NCBI GenBank assembly: GCA_041946865.1
Contig: JBHGBF010000319.1
Coordinates: 1-5,071 of the forward strand
Direction of reading: 5' to 3'
Length of the DNA: 5,071 nt
Source: RPQK01 sp041946865
GTDB lineage: Bacteria; Acidobacteriota; UBA6911; RPQK01
Position numbers and translations under genes: made by a program. This document shows, piece by piece, positions 1-5,071 of the stretch; position 1 is the stretch's first letter, and each line of letters starts with the position of its first letter. The notes below the pieces were generated by a model. It was not told the origin of the DNA and did not search any database. It saw only the letters and a list, made by a program, of their open reading frames with translations.

Positions 1-77
1 TCACCCCCAACCTTCACCAAATCCGTAAAAGCGCCTCAAGGCAGAACGAATTCACCGTGTCGTCAACCGATTTTCGC

Positions 78-106
78 TTGACCCATCACACAGGCCCAAG
101 TATGAT
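78..106 (+). promoter_or_regulatory. Sigma-70-type promoter upstream of gmd
   Basis: TTGACC at 78-83 and TATGAT at 101-106 each match the -35 and -10 consensus at five of six bases, and the spacer is exactly 17 bases. Transcription would start near 113, giving gmd an untranslated leader of roughly 200 bases. No other promoter of this quality was seen between here and gmd. It could instead drive a small non-coding RNA that ends before gmd. Confidence 0.6.
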
Positions 107-140
107 TCCCTCGCTCATTGCTGGTAGCGCACTCATCTGA

Positions 141-180
141 CGCCCGGGCTGTGGAAGTGGCGCTGCATTCGACCCGGGCG
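141..180 (+). repeat. GC-rich inverted repeat in gmd leader
   Basis: CGCCCGGG at 141-148 is perfectly repeated in inverse as CCCGGGCG at 173-180, with a 24-base loop. AGCGC at 126-130 can also pair with GCGCT at 178-182 or 160-164, so alternative folds are possible. No T-run follows, so it is not a standard intrinsic terminator. Its position about 30 bases after the predicted transcription start suggests a structured leader RNA. A protein-binding dyad is the alternative. Confidence 0.4.
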
Positions 181-310
181 CTGACTAATAGACAGGTGAG
201 ACGGGAAGCAGTGCCACCGTAGCCCGCTTTCAATTCAGAATCTAACCATTTTCTGGCGCATCCATACTCTAAAAAGCCCGTTTCGATTGCCATGCTTGTG
301 AGTAAAGACC

Positions 311-1354
311 ATGAAAAACGTCAAGAAGGCCCTCATTACTGGCGTCACCGGACAAGACGGCTCTTATTTGACAGAATCCCTGCTGTCGAAAGGCTACGAA
401 GTGCACGGTATCATCCGCCGTGCCTCGACCTTCAACACGGACCGCATCGATCACGTCTACCGCGACCCTCACGAGTCGACTTCCTTTTTCCTTCATTACG
501 GGGACCTTGCTGATGGAACGGGGCTCAGGCGGATTCTGGAAAAAGTGCAGCCGGACGAGGTCTACAATCTGGCCGCGCAGTCGCACGTGCGCGTCTCGTT
601 CGACCAGCCGGAATACACTGCCGACGTGGTCGCGACCGGCACACTCCGGTTACTGGACGCCCTGCGAGACTACATGCAAACGTGCGATTGCTGCGTCCGC
701 TTCTATCAGGCCGGATCGTCCGAAATGTACGGCGCCGCCCCACCCCCGCAGAACGAGACAACGCCTTTCCATCCGCGCAGTCCCTATGCTGTCAGCAAAG
801 TCGCGGCTCACTGGTATGCGGTGAACTACCGCGAGGCCTATGGCATGTTTGTCTGCAACGGGATCCTCTTCAATCATGAATCGCCGCGACGCGGCGAGAC
901 GTTCGTGACGCGCAAGATCACCCGCGCGGTCGGGCGCATCAAGGCGGGGCTGCAGGACAAGCTGTACCTGGGGAACCTCGACGCCAGGCGCGACTGGGGG
1001 TTTGCCGGCGACTATGTCGGCGCCATGTGGTTGATGCTGCAGCAGCCGTGTCCGGATGATTACGTGATCGCCACAGGCGAGTCGCACTCGGTTCGCGAGT
1101 TCCTGGAAGAGGCCTTCGAATGCGCGGGCTTGAGCTGGCGGCAGTACGTGGCGAATGATCCCCGCTATTGCCGGCCGAGCGAGGTCGATTTCCTGCAAGG
1201 CGACAGTACGAAAGCCCGCCGGGTGCTCGGCTGGGCCCCGTCCGTCTCCTTCCGACAACTGGTCCGGATGATGGTCGAACACGACATCGAGCTGGCCCAG
1301 AGAGAGAACACGCTGGTCAGCAATGGTTTCCACGGCTTCTCCCGGATCGGGTAA
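311..1354 (+). CDS. gmd: GDP-mannose 4,6-dehydratase
   Basis: Cytoplasmic extended short-chain dehydrogenase/reductase that converts GDP-D-mannose to GDP-4-keto-6-deoxy-D-mannose, using a tightly bound NADP cofactor. The product feeds GDP-L-fucose, GDP-D-rhamnose and related sugars for surface polysaccharide. The 347 residues match the family's usual length. The Rossmann motif GVTGQDG is at 11-17, and RRAST (36-40) lies where the family binds the cofactor phosphate. GSSEMYG (135-141) supplies the catalytic Ser/Thr and Glu138. YAVSK (159-163) supplies Tyr159 and Lys163. FNHESPRRG (187-195) and RPSEVD (288-293) are typical substrate-side motifs. Ser136 stands where the E. coli enzyme has Thr132, a common substitution. 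The start is fixed: an in-frame TGA at 299-301 lies just upstream with no other start codon between. The ribosome binding site is weak. No fcl or rmd gene, which would use the product, is present in the window. Confidence 0.96.
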   Translation: MKNVKKALITGVTGQDGSYLTESLLSKGYEVHGIIRRASTFNTDRIDHVYRDPHESTSFFLHYGDLADGTGLRRILEKVQPDEVYNLAAQSHVRVSFDQPEYTADVVATGTLRLLDALRDYMQTCDCCVRFYQAGSSEMYGAAPPPQNETTPFHPRSPYAVSKVAAHWYAVNYREAYGMFVCNGILFNHESPRRGETFVTRKITRAVGRIKAGLQDKLYLGNLDARRDWGFAGDYVGAMWLMLQQPCPDDYVIATGESHSVREFLEEAFECAGLSWRQYVANDPRYCRPSEVDFLQGDSTKARRVLGWAPSVSFRQLVRMMVEHDIELAQRENTLVSNGFHGFSRIG

Positions 1355-1362
1355 TCTTCTGT

Positions 1363-1400
1363 CCACGAACCAGCGCGAACCAACACGAACCAACACGAAC
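1363..1400 (+). repeat. 10-base tandem repeat, about 3.8 copies
   Basis: The unit CAACACGAAC occurs perfectly at 1381-1390 and 1391-1400, with two mismatches at 1371-1380 (CAGCGCGAAC), and as a partial copy CCACGAAC at 1363-1370. It starts nine bases after the gmd stop codon. Degeneracy rises toward the gmd side. The unit is too short, and lacks spacers, to be CRISPR. Its reverse complement appears at 1422-1438, which turns the array into one arm of a hairpin. Confidence 0.75.
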
Positions 1401-1438
1401 AAAAGGCGCCCTCTTATTCGGGTTGGATCGTGTTGGTT
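1378..1438. terminator. Long imperfect hairpin after gmd
   Basis: Bases 1378-1399 pair with 1417-1438 at 20 of 22 positions around a 17-base loop that itself contains the palindrome GGCGCC. The left arm is made of the tandem-repeat units. No T-run follows on either side, so Rho-independent termination is uncertain. The structure separates gmd from a gene with its own promoter, so ending the gmd transcript or protecting its 3' end is a reasonable guess. A dispersed intergenic repeat element is the main alternative. Confidence 0.45.
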
Positions 1439-1466
1439 GGTGGATGAAAAACTGACCCACTACAAT
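1437..1466 (+). promoter_or_regulatory. Sigma-70-type promoter at the GMC gene
   Basis: TACAAT at 1461-1466 matches the -10 consensus at five of six bases. TTGGTG at 1437-1442 gives a weaker -35 (three of six) with an 18-base spacer. The expected transcription start, about seven bases after the -10 box, falls at 1473-1475, which is the GTG start codon of the following gene. The -35 overlaps the end of the hairpin's right arm, so anything bound there could affect initiation. Confidence 0.45.
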
Positions 1467-1474
1467 AGTTTTAG

Positions 1475-3151
1475 GTGATTTTTGATTCCAACGAGTTAAC
1501 GGACCTCGTTCCGTCCCCCTACGACATCTGCATCATCGGCAGCGGTCCGGCCGGGCTCGTAGTCGCCAATGAATTGCGTGCCTCGGGCCTGCGCCTGGCT
1601 GTGCTCGAGAGCGGGCAGTTAGAAAAAACCGGGCATGCCGATCGCCTGAAGACTGTCGTAACCACGGGCGGGATCCCCATCAAGCACGCTTCACGCGAGC
1701 GTGTGCTTGGCGGCGCCTCCTTGACCTGGGACGGCCTGTCCGCGCCGCTCGAACCGATTGACCTCGCCGAGCGGCCGTGGGTGCCGCTGTCCGGCTGGCC
1801 GATCCGGCACTTTGAGCTGTTGTCTTTCTATCGGCAGGCTGCGGACCGCTACGGCTTTCCTCCTCCGGAGGCCTATGATGTCCACCGCTTCTCGCCATTG
1901 AAGGCCGAGGGGGACTATTCATTCAGTTGGAAGAACCTGGTCGAACGTGTCGTCCTGGCCCCGGTTCGACCGCAACGGTTCGGCAGGCTGTTAAGGACGA
2001 TCTTCGACTCGCCAGGCTTGCATCTCTTCACCGACGCGACAGCCACTGACCTCATCGTCCGCCCTTCCGGAGAAGCGATCCACCAGTGCCTGGCCCGCAC
2101 GCGCGGAGGCAAAATCGTTACTTTCCGATCAACGGTCTTCGTTTTGGCAGCCGGCGGCATTGAAAACGCCCGGCTGCTGCTCAATTCGAAAATCGGCAAC
2201 GAGTACGACCAGGTGGGTCGTTATTTCATGAACCATCCGAAGAATCCCTCCGGCCTCGTTGTGCCTGCCCGTCCGGTCTCTCACCTGCCCGCCTACTTCG
2301 GGTGCCTCTACCGAGGCAAGGCCGCCTATCTCGCACTTCGGCTGGCAGACGAACTGCAGGAGAGACTTGGAACGCTCAATTCCTATGTCCGTTTCGAACC
2401 TCTCTACACCTGGTCGGACACGGCCGGCGTTCAGCTTCTAATCAACTACGTCAAATCAAAGCGCTGGCTGTGGGAAAACTTGAAGAGCTTCAAAGGAGAG
2501 TCGTCCGCGCTGCGTGATTATGCGGAAACGGGTGACGACCCGGACATCAAGCTTGTGGGTGAAGCTCCTTCCCTGTTCGGACTGCTCCTCGCCATGCTCA
2601 AGGACTCGCCCGCAGTGGCGCAGTACGGCTTCTATCGGGTCTTTGACCGTTTGCGGCCTCGGGTCCGGGCGCTCCGAATCCGCAATTTCATGGAAATGGA
2701 GCCGCATCCGGACAACCGGGTGATGTTGTCCGGCCAGAAAGATCTGTACGGAAAGCCCATACCGGTCGTGCGGCACTCAGCCACTTCGCTCGACAAGCGT
2801 TCGCTCCTCGAGATCCATCGTGTGCTTGGGGAGGAATTGAAGACCTCAGGCTTCGGCGACCTGGTCTCCGATCTGACCGACTGCGAACCATGGCCTATCA
2901 ACGCGGACGCCTCTCACCATATGGGCTCAACGCGGATGGGGAGCGATCCGAGAACCTCGGTGGTCGACTCCAACTGTCTTGTGCACGGCGTCCGGAACCT
3001 CTACGTCGCCGGCAGCTCTGTTTTCCCGACCAGCGGCTACGCCAATCCGACTTACACGATAGTGGCGTTAGCCATTCGCCTGGCAGAGCACTTGCGAGCC
3101 GCGGTCCAGCCACTCATAGAAAAGAAAACGAGGTCCTTTGACACGCCCTGA
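1475..3151 (+). CDS. GMC-family FAD-dependent oxidoreductase
   Basis: Flavoprotein of the glucose-methanol-choline family, which oxidises alcohol groups on sugars or other primary/secondary alcohols; the substrate here is unknown. Of 558 residues, GSGPAG (22-27) with LESG (44-47) forms the FAD-binding Rossmann fold. RVLGGASLTWDG (76-87) matches the conserved flavin-contacting GG(A/S)S segment, and LAAGGIENARLLL (224-236) is the second family signature. The C-terminal HHMGSTRMG (481-489) holds the likely catalytic base His481. GYANPTYTIV (521-530) holds Asn524, the usual His/Asn partner. No signal peptide is evident, so it is probably cytoplasmic or has a partner-dependent location. The GTG start is forced: a TAG codon lies directly upstream (1472-1474), and no other start codon occurs before the FAD motif. 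There is no Shine-Dalgarno, and the -10 box placement suggests a leaderless mRNA. It may serve polysaccharide or lipid modification alongside gmd; that is inference from position only. Confidence 0.88.
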   Translation: MIFDSNELTDLVPSPYDICIIGSGPAGLVVANELRASGLRLAVLESGQLEKTGHADRLKTVVTTGGIPIKHASRERVLGGASLTWDGLSAPLEPIDLAERPWVPLSGWPIRHFELLSFYRQAADRYGFPPPEAYDVHRFSPLKAEGDYSFSWKNLVERVVLAPVRPQRFGRLLRTIFDSPGLHLFTDATATDLIVRPSGEAIHQCLARTRGGKIVTFRSTVFVLAAGGIENARLLLNSKIGNEYDQVGRYFMNHPKNPSGLVVPARPVSHLPAYFGCLYRGKAAYLALRLADELQERLGTLNSYVRFEPLYTWSDTAGVQLLINYVKSKRWLWENLKSFKGESSALRDYAETGDDPDIKLVGEAPSLFGLLLAMLKDSPAVAQYGFYRVFDRLRPRVRALRIRNFMEMEPHPDNRVMLSGQKDLYGKPIPVVRHSATSLDKRSLLEIHRVLGEELKTSGFGDLVSDLTDCEPWPINADASHHMGSTRMGSDPRTSVVDSNCLVHGVRNLYVAGSSVFPTSGYANPTYTIVALAIRLAEHLRAAVQPLIEKKTRSFDTP

Positions 3152-3253
3152 CTCTCCCTCGTGCCTCGAAAGGCCCACCGGCGCAGAAAAGCGGCCGAAA
3201 GTGGAGAAGAACTGGCGAGAGGTGGAGAAAGGCGGCCGAGTCTGCACAAACGT

Positions 3254-3307
3254 CTTCCGCTGGCACTAGCCGTAAGCCAAACGGAAGTGATGGTTTACGC
3301 GATCACT
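3254..3307. promoter_or_regulatory. Overlapping dyads upstream of sigma-54 promoter
   Basis: Three inverted repeats overlap. CTTCCG (3254-3259) with TGGC (3261-3264) pairs to GCCA (3276-3279) and CGGAAG (3282-3287). CGTAAGCCA (3271-3279) pairs with TGGTTTACG (3291-3299), all nine positions if one G-T wobble is allowed. AGTGAT (3286-3291) is inverted as ATCACT (3302-3307). They lie about 55 to 110 bases before the predicted start of pilT transcription, where enhancer-binding activators of sigma-54 usually bind. If transcription instead enters from upstream, they could form mutually exclusive RNA hairpins. Confidence 0.45.
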
Positions 3308-3335
3308 GACCCGCTCCTGGTAATTCAGAGTCGGT

Positions 3336-3352
3336 CGGGCACGAGATTTGCA
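3336..3352 (+). promoter_or_regulatory. Sigma-54 (RpoN) -24/-12 promoter of pilT-like gene
   Basis: The element CGGGCACG-AGAT-TTGCA matches the RpoN consensus YTGGCACG-N4-TTGCW at all but one defined base (G for T at 3337). The invariant GG (3338-3339) and GC (3350-3351) are separated by the required ten bases. The start site would be about 3363, so the mRNA begins one base before the GGAGGT ribosome binding site. This implies that expression needs RpoN and an ATP-dependent activator, as is known for pilin genes under PilR in other bacteria. Confidence 0.7.
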
Positions 3353-3363
3353 CAAAACCGGGC

Positions 3364-3369
3364 GGAGGT
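3364..3369 (+). promoter_or_regulatory. Ribosome binding site of pilT-like gene
   Basis: GGAGGT is a full Shine-Dalgarno core nine bases before the ATG at 3379 and fixes that start. It is the strongest ribosome binding site ahead of any of the three large genes in the window; the other two have weak or no such site. Confidence 0.8.
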
Positions 3370-3378
3370 AAATCGAAG

Positions 3379-4542
3379 ATGGCGTTGGCAAACTCCCCAT
3401 TCTCTTCAGCGATGCTTGATGCCGGTAACGCGGTATCGATCACCACCAGTACCGTTACCCTGCTCACCCGGGTGTTGGCAAAAGCTGCCGAACTCGGAGC
3501 GTCGGACATCCATCTCTGCCCGGGCGTATCCTGGAAATACCGCATAAACGGTCGGGTCCTGCCGCTCGGCCTGCCTCCCCTAAGACCCGAAGACTGCATC
3601 GAGATCGTCCGACACATCCTTTTAAACTCGAAGAGCTTCGTGGGACAGGACATGGACCAGGTCGTTCAGAACCTCACGGACTTCGATTGTTCGTACGCCG
3701 TTCCCGGCGTCTCTCGCTTTCGGGTCAACATCTGCCGGCAGCGCGGCAGTTTCTCTCTGGTTTTGCGCGTGATCCCGGAGGACTGTCCGACGATAGAGGG
3801 GCTGGGGCTGCCGCCGGTCATCAAGGAAATTTCCATGGAGGAGCGCGGGCTTGTCCTGGTAACGGGGGTGACGGGAAGCGGGAAATCCACGACCCTGGCG
3901 GCAATGATCGGCGAAATCAATCGCGCTCGCAACTGCAAGATTGTCACGATTGAAGACCCGATCGAGTACCTGCATCGAGAGGTGAAGGCGTCGCTGATCC
4001 AGCGAGAGGTGGGTGTCGATACTGAAAGCTTCGCGAAGGCGTTGCGCGCCGCACTGCGTCAAGACCCGGACGTGATCCTGGTGGGAGAGATGCGTGATCG
4101 CGAGACCGTGGATATCGCACTCAAGGCCGCCGAGACCGGGCATCTGGTCCTTTCCACCCTCCACACCATCGATGCTCCGAAGACCATTCAGCGGATAGTG
4201 AGCGTCTTCGATTTGAGCGAACAAAAGGCGATCCGCCTGCGTCTGGCCGAAACCGTTAAAGCTGTCATCTCGCAGCGCCTCGTACCCAGGCAGGACAAGC
4301 CGGGCCGAGTGGCCGTCGTGGAGGTGTTGCGCTCCACCCGCACCATCCAGGACTGCATCGAAAACCCGGAGAAAACGGGTGCAATCAAGGACCATCTCGC
4401 GATGGGCCGAGACATGTTTGGCACTCAGACATTTGATCAGCACCTGATGGATCTCTGCCAGGCAGGAATTATCAGCATGGCGACGGCCATCGCGGCCGCC
4501 ACGAGTCCGCGTGATTTCGAGCGGAACGTGACGTTTAGTTGA
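3379..4542 (+). CDS. pilT: PilT/PilU-family type IV pilus ATPase
   Basis: Hexameric cytoplasmic motor of the type II/IV secretion ATPase superfamily. PilT members drive pilus disassembly and retraction for twitching, adhesion and DNA uptake. The 387 residues are slightly longer than typical PilT (about 345-370), with roughly 25 extra residues before the PAS-like N-terminal domain (ASDIHLCPG, 41-49). Walker A is GVTGSGKST (163-171, Lys169). The Asp box is IVTIEDPIEY (188-197). Walker B is DPDVILVGEMRD (229-240, catalytic Glu237). The His box is GHLVLSTLHT (254-263). ETVKAVISQRLVPR (291-304) is typical of the family. The C-terminal retraction motif, AIRNLIRE in classical PilT, is degenerate here (AIKDHLAMG, 335-343). 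TFDQHLMDL (351-359) is found in both PilT and PilU. The gene is an orphan, with no other pilus gene in view, and lies behind a sigma-54 promoter. Membership of the family is secure; PilT versus PilU is less so. Confidence 0.93.
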   Translation: MALANSPFSSAMLDAGNAVSITTSTVTLLTRVLAKAAELGASDIHLCPGVSWKYRINGRVLPLGLPPLRPEDCIEIVRHILLNSKSFVGQDMDQVVQNLTDFDCSYAVPGVSRFRVNICRQRGSFSLVLRVIPEDCPTIEGLGLPPVIKEISMEERGLVLVTGVTGSGKSTTLAAMIGEINRARNCKIVTIEDPIEYLHREVKASLIQREVGVDTESFAKALRAALRQDPDVILVGEMRDRETVDIALKAAETGHLVLSTLHTIDAPKTIQRIVSVFDLSEQKAIRLRLAETVKAVISQRLVPRQDKPGRVAVVEVLRSTRTIQDCIENPEKTGAIKDHLAMGRDMFGTQTFDQHLMDLCQAGIISMATAIAAATSPRDFERNVTFS

Positions 4543-4549
4543 GAAAGAG

Positions 4550-4648
4550 ATGATCGGCCAAGCAGCGGGCTTCGACTATCAATCAAAGGTGGTGGCCGGA
4601 AACATGACAACCGTTAGTTGCCGCACATCGAACGGAGGCAGAGTGTGA
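4550..4648 (+). CDS. Possible 32-residue protein, unknown
   Basis: A 32-codon ATG frame begins seven bases after the pilT stop, with a purine-rich GAGAAAGAG immediately before it as a weak ribosome binding site. The peptide starts MIGQAAGFDYQ and ends in NGGRV. It has no membrane segment, signal peptide or motif I recognise. Its TGA overlaps the GTG of the next frame as GTGA (4645-4648), the arrangement usually seen in translationally coupled genes. It could be a real small protein, a leader peptide coupling translation into the next frame, or a chance ORF. Confidence 0.3.
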   Translation: MIGQAAGFDYQSKVVAGNMTTVSCRTSNGGRV

Positions 4649-4973
4649 GGGAGATTTTATACAGTGAAGATGAAAAACGGCCGGCGCAGCGCAGGGTTTT
4701 CTGCGATTGAAGCTGGTCAGGGATGGTTCAGAAGCCTTTGGCGTTCTCTTCCTCTCGACCGCCCTCCCCAAGGCGACGAAAGCCTGCGAGAGACTCTGCT
4801 CCAAGTTGGCGGGTCGCTCCTGGGCAAGCGACACGGATCTCCACATAAGCATCAGAGTCGGGCTTGCGGGGCTTGGGGCCGGTGATCGGACGCTCGGTGC
4901 CCTGTTCGGTCGAGCGGTAGAAGCGCTTCGCCGGGCAAAGCGCAGTCCTGAGGATCGGGTTTGCTGGTGTTAA
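4645..4973 (+). pseudogene. Frameshifted remnant of a GGDEF domain
   Basis: GGDEF domains are diguanylate cyclases that make c-di-GMP, or degenerate binding relatives. From the TTG at 4707 the frame reads RDGSEAFGVLF, aligning position by position with the family's R-Y-G-G-D-E-F active-site loop. It continues with an ERLCSKLAG helix, HISIRVGLA (the usual VTVSIGVA strand) and RAVEALRRAKR (the usual RADEALYRAKR helix). GGDEF has become GSEAF, so cyclase activity is not expected. The N-terminal half of the domain, including the D-x-LTGLxNRR region, is missing. A GTG at 4645, six bases after GGAGG (4634-4638), begins a 21-codon frame MREILYSEDE... that ends at TGA 4708-4710. Restoring one lost base between 4645 and 4707 would join it to the GGDEF frame. 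It could be a broken gene or two small overlapping ORFs (TTGA overlap, 4707-4710). Confidence 0.55.
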
Positions 4974-4987
4974 TGTCATAAGAAAAC

Positions 4988-5019
4988 CACCCAGGGTACC
5001 TGAAACACGGTACCGGGTG
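4988..5019. terminator. Hairpin after the GGDEF remnant
   Basis: CACCC plus GGTACC (4988-4992 and 4995-5000) pairs with GGTACC plus GGGTG (5009-5019), leaving a two-base AG bulge and an eight-base loop. It starts 15 bases after the TAA at 4971-4973. No T-run follows on the plus strand. Read on the minus strand the stem is followed by GGTTTTCTT, so it would terminate better in that direction, for a convergent gene beyond the window edge. A bidirectional terminator is the simplest reading. Confidence 0.45.
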
Positions 5020-5071
5020 TGATGCAAACCCGTTGGAGGCTCCGTTTTTGATGTGAAGTGCAATGTGGACT

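Larger units (their letters stand above)
1..310. other. Non-coding upstream region
   Basis: I see no convincing gene here. Two plus-strand frames are open from the window edge, one to a TGA at 79-81 and one to a TGA at 137-139 (about 45 codons). Either could be the tail of a gene cut off by the window, but neither peptide resembles a family I know. A minus-strand reading of about 76 codons has no recognisable motif and runs across the promoter and inverted repeat described separately. The most likely role of the stretch is the promoter and long leader of gmd. Confidence 0.55.

Noticed and set aside
180..235. Cobalamin-riboswitch-like string around GGGAAGCAGTGCCACCGTAGCCCGC
   Set aside because: Only short fragments resemble the family and the remaining conserved boxes are absent; gmd is not a cobalamin-regulated gene.
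63..293. Minus-strand frame of about 76 codons upstream of gmd
   Set aside because: No motif, and it covers the promoter and inverted repeat; the composition looks random.
1363..1400. CRISPR array
   Set aside because: The 10-base units are contiguous, with no spacers, and are far shorter than CRISPR repeats.
650..1402. Long minus-strand frame of about 250 codons opposite gmd
   Set aside because: It lies antisense to a gene with complete family motifs and shows no motif of its own; long antisense frames are common in GC-rich coding DNA.
3261..3277. Second sigma-54 site starting at TGGCAC
   Set aside because: The GG and GC are separated by twelve bases instead of ten and the -12 part lacks TTGC.
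3240..3378. Possible c-di-GMP (GEMM) riboswitch before pilT
   Set aside because: Such switches precede pilus genes in some bacteria, but the conserved GEMM core bases are not present and the likely transcription start lies downstream at about 3363.
3161..3547. Plus-strand frame of about 128 codons running into pilT
   Set aside because: Very rich in Arg, it spans the dyads, the sigma-54 element and the ribosome binding site, and its last third is pilT in another frame.
3622..4443. Minus-strand frame of about 273 codons opposite the pilT-like gene
   Set aside because: Same reason: it mirrors the codon bias of the real gene and its translation has no recognisable domain.
5027..5050. Terminator at GGAGGCTCC followed by a T-run
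   Set aside because: The stem is only three base pairs with a three-base loop, too weak to support a call.
4728..5063. Minus-strand frame of about 111 codons near the right end
   Set aside because: It runs through the hairpin at 4988-5019 and opposite the GGDEF-like frame, and shows no family pattern.

Overview
The window reads as a GC-rich Gram-negative chromosome segment with every convincing gene on the + strand. The sequence does not name the organism. The combination of a sugar-nucleotide dehydratase, a GMC flavoprotein, a type IV pilus retraction-type ATPase, a sigma-54-type promoter and a GGDEF remnant would suit Nitrospira-like bacteria, deltaproteobacteria or other environmental Gram-negatives; this is inference only. 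No tRNA, rRNA, CRISPR array, transposase or integrase was seen.

Layout. Bases 1-310 hold no convincing gene, but carry a near-consensus sigma-70 promoter (TTGACC, 17-base spacer, TATGAT; 78-106) and a GC-rich inverted repeat (141-180) in what would be a leader of about 200 bases. At 311-1354 is a complete GDP-mannose 4,6-dehydratase (gmd). The gap after it (1355-1474) holds a 10-base tandem repeat whose units form the left arm of a 22-bp imperfect hairpin, then a likely sigma-70 promoter ending almost exactly at the next start codon. At 1475-3151 is a GMC-family FAD oxidoreductase. The next gap (3152-3378) holds overlapping dyads and then a textbook sigma-54 -24/-12 element, followed by a strong ribosome binding site and a PilT/PilU-family ATPase (3379-4542). 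After it come a 32-codon ORF (4550-4648) and, overlapping its stop by GTGA, a frame-broken remnant of a GGDEF domain (4645-4973). A hairpin at 4988-5019 follows. Bases 5020-5071 show nothing I can name.

How the genes fit together. Gmd makes GDP-4-keto-6-deoxy-D-mannose, the precursor of GDP-fucose, GDP-rhamnose and related sugars for surface polysaccharides. The GMC enzyme next to it may act on a sugar or lipid substrate in the same cell-surface pathway, but the sequence does not show the substrate. The pilT-like gene appears to be a separate transcription unit under sigma-54 and an unknown enhancer-binding activator, with the small ORF and GGDEF remnant trailing behind it. The shared theme is cell surface and surface motility.

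The best candidates for a second look are the sigma-54 promoter with upstream dyads before pilT, the out-of-frame GGDEF half-domain linked by two four-base stop/start overlaps, the apparently leaderless GTG start of the GMC gene, and the repeat-built hairpin between gmd and the GMC gene.
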